DNA of 64,000 nt from Paludibacteraceae bacterium (GTDB lineage Bacteria; Bacteroidota; Bacteroidia; Bacteroidales; Paludibacteraceae). The stretch spans positions 25,683-89,682 of the forward strand of contig JAKSMY010000002.1 of assembly GCA_024400275.1 (NCBI GenBank). The letters are read 5' to 3'. The notes under the pieces are model-generated. The model did no database searches. It was not told the origin of the DNA and saw nothing but the letters and a program-made list of their open reading frames with translations. Shown piece after piece: positions 9,276-17,898 of the stretch. A program made the position numbers and the translations under genes. Position 1 is the stretch's first letter. Every line of letters begins with the position of its first letter.

Positions 9276-9589
9276 GATACCTAATAGATACTAATAAATA
9301 CTAAATCGATATGAAAAATAGACCTTATACATATAGTATAGCACGCAATATGCGAATAGTTGCCCTTTTCGGGGGGGGGGCTTAAAAATCGTCAGTTTTG
9401 GGGTGAGTATACAATGAGTATACGGTGAGTATAGGATGAGTATAGGATAAGGGGCGAAGTGCAACACGCATTTCGCCCCTTAATCTTAATAATCGTATAT
9501 CCGTCAGTCGATGACGTGTGCTTAATCATAAATAAATCATAAAGCAATCGTAAAGGAATCATAAAGGAATAGTAAAGGAATCATAAAGA
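9276..9589. repeat. Gene-poor stretch with three 11-bp tandem arrays, a G10 tract and a hairpin
   Basis: Between the small acidic protein and cdsA I see three arrays with an exact 11-base period. These are GATACTAATAA-like units (9276-9308), GAGTATAGGAT-like units (four copies, 9405-9448) and AATCATAAAGG-like units (six copies, 9524-9589). A run of ten Gs (9371-9380) lies in a 24-codon frame (9311-9385). A 33-base hairpin (9449-9481) sits between the second and third arrays. Apart from the two tiny frames I see no gene here. Confidence 0.85.
9449..9481. other. Strong hairpin, possible terminator without a T-run
   Basis: The arms AAGGGGCGAA-TGC and GCA-TTCGCCCCTT pair with one internal mismatch around a five-base loop. 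No T-run follows on the plus strand, so termination is uncertain. It directly abuts the last GAGTATAGGAT unit. Confidence 0.6.
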
Positions 9590-9625
9590 AAAATCGGCTG
9601 AAAAGGAGGTTAAATCTTAAAAAAG

Positions 9626-9657
9626 TTTGCGTATCCAAAAAATTCTTTGTATCTTTG
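9626..9657 (+). promoter_or_regulatory. Consensus promoter for cdsA
   Basis: TTTG (9626-9629), exactly 20 bases, TATCTTTG (9650-9657). The ATG at 9675 leaves a leader of only about 10 bases. Confidence 0.85.
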
Positions 9658-9674
9658 CAGCCGAAAAGATAATT

Positions 9675-10508
9675 ATGATGAATAATTTTGTTACACGCAC
9701 GCTGTCGGCTACGGTTTATGCCGCATTGGTCATCAGTTCGATATTGGTGCATCCATATTATTTCGGAGTTGTTTTTATGGTGCTGTCCTTGCTGACGGTG
9801 CATGAGTTTATGCACTTGATGACTCATGCAGATGGCACTCCATCCAAAGGCTCTGTTTTACAAACCGTCTTACCCATGCTACTGGCAGGGGTGCTGTTTG
9901 CCGCCTATTACTGCAACGGCGGTTTGACCACATGGCTGTCCCGTACCGTGTATGGCGGATTGCTGATGCTAACGCTGATAGCGGAGTTATTCCTCAAAGC
10001 CGAAAATCCCATCCGTAACTGGGGAAATATATTAGTCAGTCAGGTGATGATAGCCTTGCCGTTTGCGCTGATGACAAAGATTTATGCACAAGGACCGTTT
10101 CTGCTGCTGTCGCTCTTTATCCTGATATGGGTGAATGATTCGGGAGCGTATATAACAGGCAGTATGATGAGTAAACGCAAAGGCGGCAACCATAAGATGT
10201 TCCCGAGAGTGAGTCCCAACAAGAGTTGGGAGGGGCTGATAGGCGGTGTTGTTTTTGCCCTGTTAGGCGGCTGGATATTGTATAAAGCAGGTTGGCTGCC
10301 GACAAGTACGTTTGCTTTGCTTTTTGCCGTTCTTATCAGCGGTTTCGGTACGTTGGGCGATTTGATGGAGAGTCTGATGAAACGCACGATTGGCGTGAAA
10401 GATTCCGGAAAAATCATGCCCGGTCACGGCGGTGCGTTAGACCGCTTTGACAGCCTGCTGCTGGTTACGCCGGTTATTTATTTGTTCTTGCTTTGTTGGC
10501 AGGCTTGA
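9675..10508 (+). CDS. cdsA: Phosphatidate cytidylyltransferase
   Basis: About 277 residues with at least seven hydrophobic helices. It makes CDP-diacylglycerol from phosphatidate and CTP, the precursor of all phospholipids, in the inner membrane. The C-terminal CDP-alcohol signature is complete: MKRTIGVKDSGKIMPGHGG followed by ALDRFD (about residues 236-260). I start it at the ATG pair 9675/9678, just downstream of the promoter; the frame's upstream extension overlaps the -7 region. The 3' end overlaps the convergent TraB-like gene by 35 bases, with no terminator between them. Confidence 0.95.
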   Translation: MMNNFVTRTLSATVYAALVISSILVHPYYFGVVFMVLSLLTVHEFMHLMTHADGTPSKGSVLQTVLPMLLAGVLFAAYYCNGGLTTWLSRTVYGGLLMLTLIAELFLKAENPIRNWGNILVSQVMIALPFALMTKIYAQGPFLLLSLFILIWVNDSGAYITGSMMSKRKGGNHKMFPRVSPNKSWEGLIGGVVFALLGGWILYKAGWLPTSTFALLFAVLISGFGTLGDLMESLMKRTIGVKDSGKIMPGHGGALDRFDSLLLVTPVIYLFLLCWQA

Positions 10509-11361
10509 CTTTGTATCCGGCAGCCCGCAATTGGGCGAGAAGCCCTTTTTCCCCACCCAAATAGATGCAGTTGAGCGTAATGAACGCCTTGCCTTCCTGT
10601 AAGTAAGGGGCGAGCCGTTTGACCCACGACAGGTTGCGTTGTGCATAGACCTGATAATCGGAATAGGAAAGGGAAGACGTGTTGTCCGGACCGGTGACGA
10701 GATAGACGATGTCGTTCAACAGTCCATTACGGTACATAGCGCACAGGTTCCGTTCCTGCCGCACTTCCTGTTCGGGATAGTCAATGACATGCTTGAGGTC
10801 TTTGCACTGATGGAAGAACGGCTCACGGTCGAAGAGCATATACATTGTTTCCCCCACATTATCAAGCCCATAGATGGGCATATTTTTTTCCTGTGCAACG
10901 ATTTCGAAGAATGCTTCCATGGAGCGTTCCTCGTTGAAATCCAACCATTGCCGGAACAGTTCCGTGCGGTACATCTCGGTGAGATACGACGGTTTCATTC
11001 TGCATAGTTTGTCCCAACCCATTTTGAGTGTAAGTTTTAGAGATTGGTCCATGTCGCGGTATTCCGTATCGGTGTAGAAATTAGCCAGAATGACCGAATC
11101 GGGCAACAAGGCGGCTTGCCGTAGAGCCTGAATGGCTTCATAATCCTGCATGGCAAATTCGTTAATGACCTTGTTGCAGCGTCCAAAGTATTGAAACAGG
11201 TTAGGAATAGTGTCCAAGAACTGTATATCAACCAACCGGTTGGTGGCAAGAAGATACGATTTGTCTTTTGCCCCGTTGCCGGAAATCTCATAAATCAATT
11301 GGGAACGGAGAAGTGAGAAATGAGAAAAGAGAATGATTAGAAGAAAACAAATGCGTTTCAT
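10474..11361 (-). CDS. Secreted TraB/GumN-like protein with degenerate active site
   Basis: This 295-residue protein has a signal peptide (about residues 1-20) and the overall TraB/GumN (Tiki-like) layout: an opening LIYEISGNGAKDKSYLLATN and a closing GEKGLLAQLRAAGYKVKP. In active members both ends carry a GxxH motif. Here the first reads LATNR and the second LNCIY, so both histidines are gone, while the acidic residue in VINEFAM remains. It is therefore probably not a metalloprotease. The hydrophobic core of the signal peptide is encoded by a heptamer array (11301-11335). It overlaps the TPR gene upstream by 4 bases and ends the long minus-strand operon. Confidence 0.72.
   Translation of the reverse strand: MKRICFLLIILFSHFSLLRSQLIYEISGNGAKDKSYLLATNRLVDIQFLDTIPNLFQYFGRCNKVINEFAMQDYEAIQALRQAALLPDSVILANFYTDTEYRDMDQSLKLTLKMGWDKLCRMKPSYLTEMYRTELFRQWLDFNEERSMEAFFEIVAQEKNMPIYGLDNVGETMYMLFDREPFFHQCKDLKHVIDYPEQEVRQERNLCAMYRNGLLNDIVYLVTGPDNTSSLSYSDYQVYAQRNLSWVKRLAPYLQEGKAFITLNCIYLGGEKGLLAQLRAAGYKVKPANKARTNK
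11301..11335. repeat. Heptamer array encoding a signal-peptide core
   Basis: Five consecutive 7-base units (GGGAACG, GAGAAGT, GAGAAAT, GAGAAAA, GAGAATG). On the minus strand they encode the stretch ILFSHFSLLRSQ in the signal peptide of the TraB-like protein. Confidence 0.8.
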
Positions 11362-13226
11362 TTGAAGCGTGTGATTAAATTATACGCCTGATAGATGCCT
11401 AATTCGCCTGCCCGGCTTAGGTCCTCAATACCCTTGTCGGTATTATCGGTATAGATATACGTCAATCCTCTGTTGAAATAGGCTTCAGCGAAGTCATGGT
11501 CAATTTCAATGGCTCGCGAGTAGTGTGTTATGGCTGCCTGGAAATCTTTTTGTTGGCATAGCATGTTGGCTTTGTTGTAATACGCAAAGGAGAAGTCGGG
11601 CAGGTGTGTAACCACATAGTCATAGTCACGCAGCATAATCTCAAAGTCCATTTCGTATTTGGCAGTGTTATCAACATCACCGGTAGCCCGCTGATATTCA
11701 ATCTGTTTATATCTCCAGTTGGCTCTCAGGAAGTGCGCGAATATAAGTGAGGGGTCGAGCAGGATAGCCTTCGTGCAATCGTCCATTGCGGAAGTATAAT
11801 CTTGGACGAGTGCAAATTCAATGGCTCGACTTAGATAAAGGGCTGCCCCGCGTTGGGTAGATTCGGAAGACTGTGAGAAGGAATACCGTCCCTCAAAGTT
11901 GTCAATTTGTGCAGTGAGCCGTGTTATTTGGTCAAAATGCCGGTCAACCATATCGGCAGTAAGAGGAATTTCCTGGGTTGTAAACCGCAGCGCAGAGGGA
12001 AGCAAACCGAGCGAATTGTATTGTTGAACGGCATAGTGGAAATAGTTGGTTTGCCGCAAAGTTTGCGGTTTGACATAATAGGTGAGCGCTATATTCGGTT
12101 CGTTGACAACGTCTGTGTATTTATTCTGAACCGAGCCCCGAGATTCCGAGGTGTATTTTTCTTCGTCCGGATTAGCAGACTGGTTTTGTGCCGTACGTGA
12201 CGAGAACTCTTTTCGCCGGTCACGTTTAGGCGGCTGGTAGGCTTCAGCCTGTTGCCGCATATATTTTTCGTCAATCGGTTTTCGTGCAATGATAGCGTCA
12301 AGAATGAACTTGGGATATTTATCGGGAGCCAATTCTCCGGCTTTACGAAAATCATTTTCAGCACGATTGTAATCGCCTACTTGCTGCCGCATCACACCAC
12401 GATTGAAATAAATGCCGGCATCATTAGGCTCCAACTGCACCGCCATATCCATATCAGCCAATGCACCGCGGAAATTATTACGCCGATGATAGAGGATACT
12501 CCGGTTGATGTAGTCTCCCGCCCATTTGCTGCCGAGCGAGATGGCTTTGGTCAAATCAACCAGTGCTTCGTCGTCGTTCTTCAACTGCAAGTTAATCACC
12601 CCAAGTGCGGACCAGTTGGCGGAGTTGTAGGATTCCAATTCGGTGGCTTTGACAAAACAGTCTCGCGCCGTGAGTGTATCCTTTCTATTCAGATAGATAA
12701 CGCCTTTTTCAAAATGGATAGAAGCGGCATTAGGTTCTTTGCGGAGCAATAGGTCTAAGTCAGCGATAGCCTCGTCATAATGCTCCAAGGCACTGCGTAC
12801 ATCTGCCCGAAGAAGCATATAAGTCTTGTTCTCGGGCGAGTGTATCAGCGCCTGTGTAAAGTCGGCTTCCGCTTCCGAATAGTTGTGCAGTTGCCGTTGG
12901 ACATAGCCGCGCGTATAGTAGGCTCCCGGATTAAAAGGGTTGCGCTCTACAGCGGCGTTAAGGTCATTCAGAGCACCTTGATAATCGGAGAGTTGAATCT
13001 TGGCAATGGCACGTAACAGATAGGGTTCCGCTATGTAAGGTTTGAGTTTGATGACCTGGTTGAAATACTGAATGGACAATACGTAGTCGTTAAAGTACAG
13101 CGCATTGCGTCCAATCGCCGTGATGCGGTCGGTATTTAATTGGGCAATGCACAATGCACAATGCACAATGCACAATGCGGATACTATGAATCTACGAATT
13201 TTCAGCACCTCTGAACTTACTTGCAT
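11358..13226 (-). CDS. Secreted tetratricopeptide-repeat protein
   Basis: A 622-residue protein made of TPR units. About eight lie in the first 310 residues, for example EPYLLRAIAKIQLSDYQGAL, followed by a charged linker (about 330-380) and further repeats at the C-terminus (YNKANMLCQQKDFQAAITHY and following). TPR proteins act as scaffolds, here probably in the periplasm because an N-terminal signal peptide is present. The hydrophobic part of that signal (ALCIVHCALCIAQ) is written by GCACAAT heptamers. The ATG at 13224-13226 overlaps the end of the penicillin-binding protein gene by 10 bases. The specific role is unknown. Confidence 0.85.
   Translation of the reverse strand: MQVSSEVLKIRRFIVSALCIVHCALCIAQLNTDRITAIGRNALYFNDYVLSIQYFNQVIKLKPYIAEPYLLRAIAKIQLSDYQGALNDLNAAVERNPFNPGAYYTRGYVQRQLHNYSEAEADFTQALIHSPENKTYMLLRADVRSALEHYDEAIADLDLLLRKEPNAASIHFEKGVIYLNRKDTLTARDCFVKATELESYNSANWSALGVINLQLKNDDEALVDLTKAISLGSKWAGDYINRSILYHRRNNFRGALADMDMAVQLEPNDAGIYFNRGVMRQQVGDYNRAENDFRKAGELAPDKYPKFILDAIIARKPIDEKYMRQQAEAYQPPKRDRRKEFSSRTAQNQSANPDEEKYTSESRGSVQNKYTDVVNEPNIALTYYVKPQTLRQTNYFHYAVQQYNSLGLLPSALRFTTQEIPLTADMVDRHFDQITRLTAQIDNFEGRYSFSQSSESTQRGAALYLSRAIEFALVQDYTSAMDDCTKAILLDPSLIFAHFLRANWRYKQIEYQRATGDVDNTAKYEMDFEIMLRDYDYVVTHLPDFSFAYYNKANMLCQQKDFQAAITHYSRAIEIDHDFAEAYFNRGLTYIYTDNTDKGIEDLSRAGELGIYQAYNLITRFK
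13142..13176. repeat. GCACAAT heptamer array inside a signal-peptide coding region
   Basis: One variant (GGGCAAT) and four perfect GCACAAT units in tandem. The same unit recurs at 37091, 37724 and 39915, there in the opposite orientation relative to the gene. Confidence 0.9.
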
Positions 13227-15484
13227 CCGGCATTAGGATCGAACCACTCGGGTATATCGAATGCGGTATTGAACGAATAACCTAAATCAGGGTCATTGTA
13301 AACTTTCTGCATAAAGAGTCCGTAGATAGGCAGGGCAGTACGTGCACCTTGTCCTTTGTCCATGCTATCAAAGTGGATAGAACGGTCTTCACCTCCGACC
13401 CAACAACCGGCAACGAGTTCCGGCGTAAAGCCAACGAACCAACCATCGGAGTGGTTTTGTGATGTACCTGTTTTTCCTCCCATCGGCATATAAAGCCGGT
13501 ACTGGCTGCCCCGCAAGCGCATACCGGTTCCTTCGGTAACCACTTTTTGCAGCATATAAATCATCTTGTAGGAGGTTATTTCGCTAATGACCTCGTTAGA
13601 CTTAGGCGAGAAGGACGCAATCGTATTGCCGTTGTTGTCTTCAATGCGCGTGACATAAAGTGGCTCGGTTCGAATACCTTTGTTGACAAAAGCCGTGTAG
13701 GCATCAACCATTTCCTCGACGCTGACATCGCAAGTGCCGAGACACATACTGACAACCGGTTCTATTTCGCCTTTAATGCCGAATGAGTGCATCAGTCGTG
13801 CCAATTGTTCGGGCGTGAAGAGCGACATAAGGTAAGCCGTTATCCAGTTGCTGGATTTTTTCAGTCCCCAAGTCAGACTGACCATCTCGCCAACGCTTTC
13901 GGCGTGAGCGTCTTTTGGTGTCCAAGATTTCCCGTTGCCGTCGATGAGCGTATAAGGCACGTTTTTTACGGTTTCACACGGCCACATGCCCTCGTCCATC
14001 GCTAAAGTGTAAAGGTAAGGCTTGACGGTTGAACCTATTTGCCGTCTTCCCTGTGTGGCTTGGTCAAACTGGAAATGTGTGAAGTCCGGTCCTCCAACAT
14101 AGGCTTTGACATGTCCGTTATGAGGATCAATAGCCATAAATCCGCACCGTAAGAATGATTTGAGCCAACGGATAGAGTCCAAAGGAGACAGTATTGTATC
14201 TTTGATGCCATCATAACTGAAGACCTGCATTTCGACGGGTGTATTAAAGACTTTTTCTATTTCCTCGGCAGAACAGCCTGCTTTTTTCATTGCGCGATAA
14301 CGGTCTGTTTGGCGCATAGAACGTTTCATGATAGCATCTACCTGTTCGGTAGTCAGTGTTTTGGCAAAAGGCGCGTAAGAGCGATTCTTTTTTTCAGCGA
14401 AGAACTGTTCCTGCTTAAAAATCATGTGTTCGTGTACGGCTTCTTCTGCATATTTCTGCATCCGTGAGTCGATGGTGGTATAAATACGCAAACCGTCTTG
14501 ATAGAGGTCATAAGGCGAACCGTCCGGTTTGCGATTTTTATTGCAGAAGCCATAGAGTGGGTTTTCGTCCCATTGCTGGCGGTCAATAGCGTATTGCTGT
14601 TTATTCCATTCCGGATAATTGCCTTCTTTAGGCTCTTTGGCAGTCAGCACAAGGCGTAAGTACTCGCGAAAATAGGGCGCTAAACCCTGTTTATGGTCCA
14701 CCGAACGATATTTGAGTTCCAAAGGAAGACTTTGCAGCGAGTCACATTGTTCATCGGAGATATAACCGTATTTGCACATTTGGTCCAGTACGGTGTTTCG
14801 TCTATTCCAAGTGCGCTCATTAAATCGTACGGGATTGAAGAAAGCGGGGTTTTTACACATGCCGACCAGAGTGGCTGCCTGCTCAACGGTGAGTTCGGCA
14901 GGGGTGGTGGAGAAATAAACTTGCGCTGCCGATTTGACACCTACGGCATTGTAGAGGAAGTCAAATTGGTTGAGATACATAAGCAATATCTCGTCTTTGG
15001 AGTAGAGCCGTTCCAATTTGGTAGCAATGACCCATTCAATAGGCTTTTGCATGGCCCGCATAAATATGTTGTGTGCCCGAGGAGACCATAATTGTTTTGC
15101 CAACTGTTGTGTAATGGTACTTCCTCCACCGGCACTTCCCAACGTGATTATAGCACGGAGGAGTGACTTGGTGTCAATACCTGTATGCTGGTAGAACCGT
15201 ACGTCCTCTGTGGCAATTAACGCATTAATCAGATCCGGAGATAAATCAGCATATTGTACACCCACTCGGTTCTCTTGCCGGTAGTAGCGTCCCAAAGACT
15301 GCATATCCGATGTAAAAACCTCAGTAGCAAATTTATTTTTCGGGTTCTGTAGTTCTTCCAAAGGCGGAAGATACCCCAACCAACCTTTGGTAATCAACCA
15401 AAAAATGATAACAATAACAACTATACCGGCGACAAAAAGTCCCCAGAACCATTTTAAGAATTGTGTGCGAAAATCGTTTTTCAT
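13217..15484 (-). CDS. Penicillin-binding protein 1A (GT51 transglycosylase/transpeptidase)
   Basis: A 755-residue class A penicillin-binding protein that polymerises and cross-links peptidoglycan. After an N-terminal membrane anchor (about 12-31) comes the GT51 domain with EDVRFYQHTGID and GGSTITQQLAKQLW. The transpeptidase domain has all three motifs: STVK in RRQIGSTVKPYLY (nucleophile serine), SSN in KKSSNWIT, and KTG in GGKTGTSQNHSDGWFVGF. The C-terminus is short, without an added domain. It overlaps hemW by 4 bases upstream and the TPR gene by 10 bases downstream, so it belongs to the same transcript. Confidence 0.95.
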   Translation of the reverse strand: MKNDFRTQFLKWFWGLFVAGIVVIVIIFWLITKGWLGYLPPLEELQNPKNKFATEVFTSDMQSLGRYYRQENRVGVQYADLSPDLINALIATEDVRFYQHTGIDTKSLLRAIITLGSAGGGSTITQQLAKQLWSPRAHNIFMRAMQKPIEWVIATKLERLYSKDEILLMYLNQFDFLYNAVGVKSAAQVYFSTTPAELTVEQAATLVGMCKNPAFFNPVRFNERTWNRRNTVLDQMCKYGYISDEQCDSLQSLPLELKYRSVDHKQGLAPYFREYLRLVLTAKEPKEGNYPEWNKQQYAIDRQQWDENPLYGFCNKNRKPDGSPYDLYQDGLRIYTTIDSRMQKYAEEAVHEHMIFKQEQFFAEKKNRSYAPFAKTLTTEQVDAIMKRSMRQTDRYRAMKKAGCSAEEIEKVFNTPVEMQVFSYDGIKDTILSPLDSIRWLKSFLRCGFMAIDPHNGHVKAYVGGPDFTHFQFDQATQGRRQIGSTVKPYLYTLAMDEGMWPCETVKNVPYTLIDGNGKSWTPKDAHAESVGEMVSLTWGLKKSSNWITAYLMSLFTPEQLARLMHSFGIKGEIEPVVSMCLGTCDVSVEEMVDAYTAFVNKGIRTEPLYVTRIEDNNGNTIASFSPKSNEVISEITSYKMIYMLQKVVTEGTGMRLRGSQYRLYMPMGGKTGTSQNHSDGWFVGFTPELVAGCWVGGEDRSIHFDSMDKGQGARTALPIYGLFMQKVYNDPDLGYSFNTAFDIPEWFDPNAGCK

Positions 15485-16551
15485 ATCAAGTCTTCAATTA
15501 TGCGATTTAGTATATTTATTCCCTGATTAGTGGCGATGATGCGGTTGTTGTCTTTCCGCAATAATCCTCGCCGCAGATAATCATTTAATTTGTCGGTGTT
15601 GGCTATTTCCCTTATGTCTATTCCTTCAACGGTACGGAGCCCTAGCATAATTCGCTCTACATGTTTTTGGTCCTCAGTCAATGTCTCCGATTCGCTGACG
15701 GTCTGACCATTCTGAATGCCGGCTATATAGGCATTCAAGTCACATATATTCCATGAACGCGTGTTTCCGTCGTAACTGTGTGCTCCTGCTCCCAAACCGA
15801 TGTAGGGTGTATCATTCCAATAGGCACTATTATGCTGACTTCGATAGCCGGGTAGTGCAAAGTTGCTGACTTCGTAATGCTCAAACCCGTGACGCGCCAA
15901 TACCTTGCACAGGTAACTATACATGCGGTTTTGTATGTTTTCACTTTTGGCGCGGAACTTTCCGCTTTTGAGCATATCGCATAGCGGTGTCCCTTCTTCG
16001 TACGTCAGGCAATAGCATGATATATGCTGTATTCCCAAACGCAAGGCTTTTTTGATATCCAAAGCCCACTGCAGCATATTTTGTCCGGGCAAGGCATACA
16101 TGAGGTCTATGCTTATGTTGTCAAATCCTGCCTGTTGTGCCCATCGCACGGCTTGAAAAGCCTGTTTGGATGTATGGCGACGACCAATAAAACGGAGTAG
16201 GGGATTGCGGAAAGATTGAATACCGATGCTGAGCCTATTGATACCTATTTGGCGTAGTGCCTGAAGTTTCTCTAAAGATAAGTCTCCCGGATTGGCTTCC
16301 AAGGTAATTTCTTTGGTATCCTTTGTGGCGATTGCCTGCACAAGACGTTGAATATCCTTCACGTCCAACATGCTGGGCGTTCCCCCTCCCAAATATAATG
16401 TATGAATATCGGAGCCGGTTGACCGCTGTTTCCATTCCTGTAGAACCGCATCAACATATTCGTGGCGGCGGCTTAATTGTGTAGTGGAGAAGAAGTCGCA
16501 GTAACTACAGCGGCTCTTGCAAAAAGGAATGTGAATATAAATGCTCTGCAT
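15481..16551 (-). CDS. hemW: Radical SAM heme chaperone HemW
   Basis: A 356-residue member of the HemN/HemW family. The radical SAM cluster motif CxxxCxxC is in PFCKSRCSYCDFF (residues 10-22), followed by LYLGGGTPSML and the family's LSIGIQSF. The short N-terminus and lack of the HemN extension point to HemW, a heme-binding chaperone, rather than coproporphyrinogen oxidase. The 36-base gap to rarA is filled by a heptamer array. The stop overlaps the PBP start by 4 bases. Confidence 0.9.
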   Translation of the reverse strand: MQSIYIHIPFCKSRCSYCDFFSTTQLSRRHEYVDAVLQEWKQRSTGSDIHTLYLGGGTPSMLDVKDIQRLVQAIATKDTKEITLEANPGDLSLEKLQALRQIGINRLSIGIQSFRNPLLRFIGRRHTSKQAFQAVRWAQQAGFDNISIDLMYALPGQNMLQWALDIKKALRLGIQHISCYCLTYEEGTPLCDMLKSGKFRAKSENIQNRMYSYLCKVLARHGFEHYEVSNFALPGYRSQHNSAYWNDTPYIGLGAGAHSYDGNTRSWNICDLNAYIAGIQNGQTVSESETLTEDQKHVERIMLGLRTVEGIDIREIANTDKLNDYLRRGLLRKDNNRIIATNQGINILNRIIEDLI

Positions 16552-16593
16552 ATCAATTATTAATTATCAATTATCAACTATCAACTATCAATT
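16552..16593. repeat. Heptamer array ATCAATT/ATCAACT filling the rarA-hemW junction
   Basis: Six consecutive 7-base units (ATCAATT, ATTAATT, ATCAATT, ATCAACT, ATCAACT, ATCAATT). The array covers the whole intergenic gap and includes the TGA stop of rarA (16588-16590). Confidence 0.9.
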
Positions 16594-17898
16594 CTCCCAA
16601 AGGTGTTTCATCCACTCAGCCATTTTCTGCTCTTGTGGAGAACCTTGCGGTACCCAAAAACGAGTATCTTGGAGTGCGTCCGGCATATATTGCTGATGTA
16701 CGAAATGATTCGGAAAATCGTGGGCATATTGGTAGTTCTCGTGATAGCCCAACTCTTCCATCAGTTTGGTAGAAGCGTTGCGAAGGTGTAAAGGAACGGG
16801 CAGATTGCCGGTATTCTCTACTTCCCGTAAGGCGTTATCAATGGCGAGATAAGCCGAATTGGACTTTTGTGAGGTGGCAAGGTAGATAGTGGCTAAAGCC
16901 AACGGAATACGTCCTTCCGGCCAACCTATTTTGGTTAGCGTATCAAAGCAGGCGTTGGCAACGAGCAACGCATTCGGGTTAGCCAGCCCGATATCTTCGG
17001 AAGCCGATATGACGAGTCTGCGTGCAATGAATTTAGGATCTTCACCTGCCGCCACCATGCGTGCGAGCCAATAGACGGCTGCATCGGGGTCTGAGCCGCG
17101 AACAGACTTAATAAATGCCGAAATAATATCGTAGTGCAATTCTCCGTCTTTATCGTAGGCGACGGGATTTTGTTGCAGTTGTTTGGTAACCGTTTCGTTG
17201 TCAATAATCAGTTCAGATTGACCGGAATTGACGGCTTGACTGGAAACTAATTCTATTATATTGAGCAGTTTGCGTGCGTCCCCGCCACTATAGCGCAGGA
17301 TAGCATCCGTTTCCACCACGTGTATATTTCGCGATTTGAGGAACTCATCTTCGTTCAGTGCGCGATGTAGCAGTTCGAGCAAGTCCTCTTTGTTAAGAGG
17401 CTGTAATACATACACTTGGCAGCGCGAGAGAAGAGGGTTGATAACTTCGAAAGACGGGTTCTCCGTGGTGGCACCCACGAGTGTGATTGTTCCGTCCTCA
17501 ACAGCCCCGAGTAGGCTATCTTGCTGCGATTTGGAAAAACGGTGTATCTCGTCAATGAACAGAATAGGGCTTGGCAGTTTAGAGGACGCTGCGTTACCGT
17601 TTAGAGGCGAGAATAAATCATTTTTAGGTAAGGGGCGTTTGGCTTTGTCGATGACATCGCGCACCTCCTTAACGCCGCTTGTGACAGCTGACAGCGTGTA
17701 GAAAGGCCGTTTCAATTCGTGTGCAATGATGCGCGCCAATGTGGTTTTTCCGACACCCGGAGGTCCCCAGAGAATGAAGGACGACAAGTTGCCGCTTTCT
17801 ATCATTTGACGCAGAATAGCACCCTCACCAACGAGGTGTTTTTGTCCTATGTATTCACTCAGCGTCTTTGGACGCAATCGCTCGGCTAATGGTAGCAT
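16588..17898 (-). CDS. rarA: Replication-associated recombination protein RarA (MgsA)
   Basis: A 436-residue AAA+ ATPase of the clamp-loader family that acts at stalled replication forks. Walker A is GPPGVGKTTLA (about residues 46-56) and Walker B is ILFIDEIHRFSKSQQD. The sensor region ATTENPSFEV and the C-terminal MgsA tetramerisation domain complete the full length. I start it at the ATG 17896-17898, which gives MLPLAERLRPKTLSEYIGQ. A 70-codon upstream extension exists in frame but is the antisense of recN. The start lies 44 bases inside the recN gene. Confidence 0.93.
   Translation of the reverse strand: MLPLAERLRPKTLSEYIGQKHLVGEGAILRQMIESGNLSSFILWGPPGVGKTTLARIIAHELKRPFYTLSAVTSGVKEVRDVIDKAKRPLPKNDLFSPLNGNAASSKLPSPILFIDEIHRFSKSQQDSLLGAVEDGTITLVGATTENPSFEVINPLLSRCQVYVLQPLNKEDLLELLHRALNEDEFLKSRNIHVVETDAILRYSGGDARKLLNIIELVSSQAVNSGQSELIIDNETVTKQLQQNPVAYDKDGELHYDIISAFIKSVRGSDPDAAVYWLARMVAAGEDPKFIARRLVISASEDIGLANPNALLVANACFDTLTKIGWPEGRIPLALATIYLATSQKSNSAYLAIDNALREVENTGNLPVPLHLRNASTKLMEELGYHENYQYAHDFPNHFVHQQYMPDALQDTRFWVPQGSPQEQKMAEWMKHLWEN

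Noticed and set aside
9276..9589. CRISPR-like repeat array
   Set aside because: The units are 11 bases and directly tandem, with no unique spacers and no cas genes in the window.
15481..16551. Oxygen-independent coproporphyrinogen oxidase HemN
   Set aside because: The protein is about 100 residues shorter than HemN and matches the HemW N-terminus.
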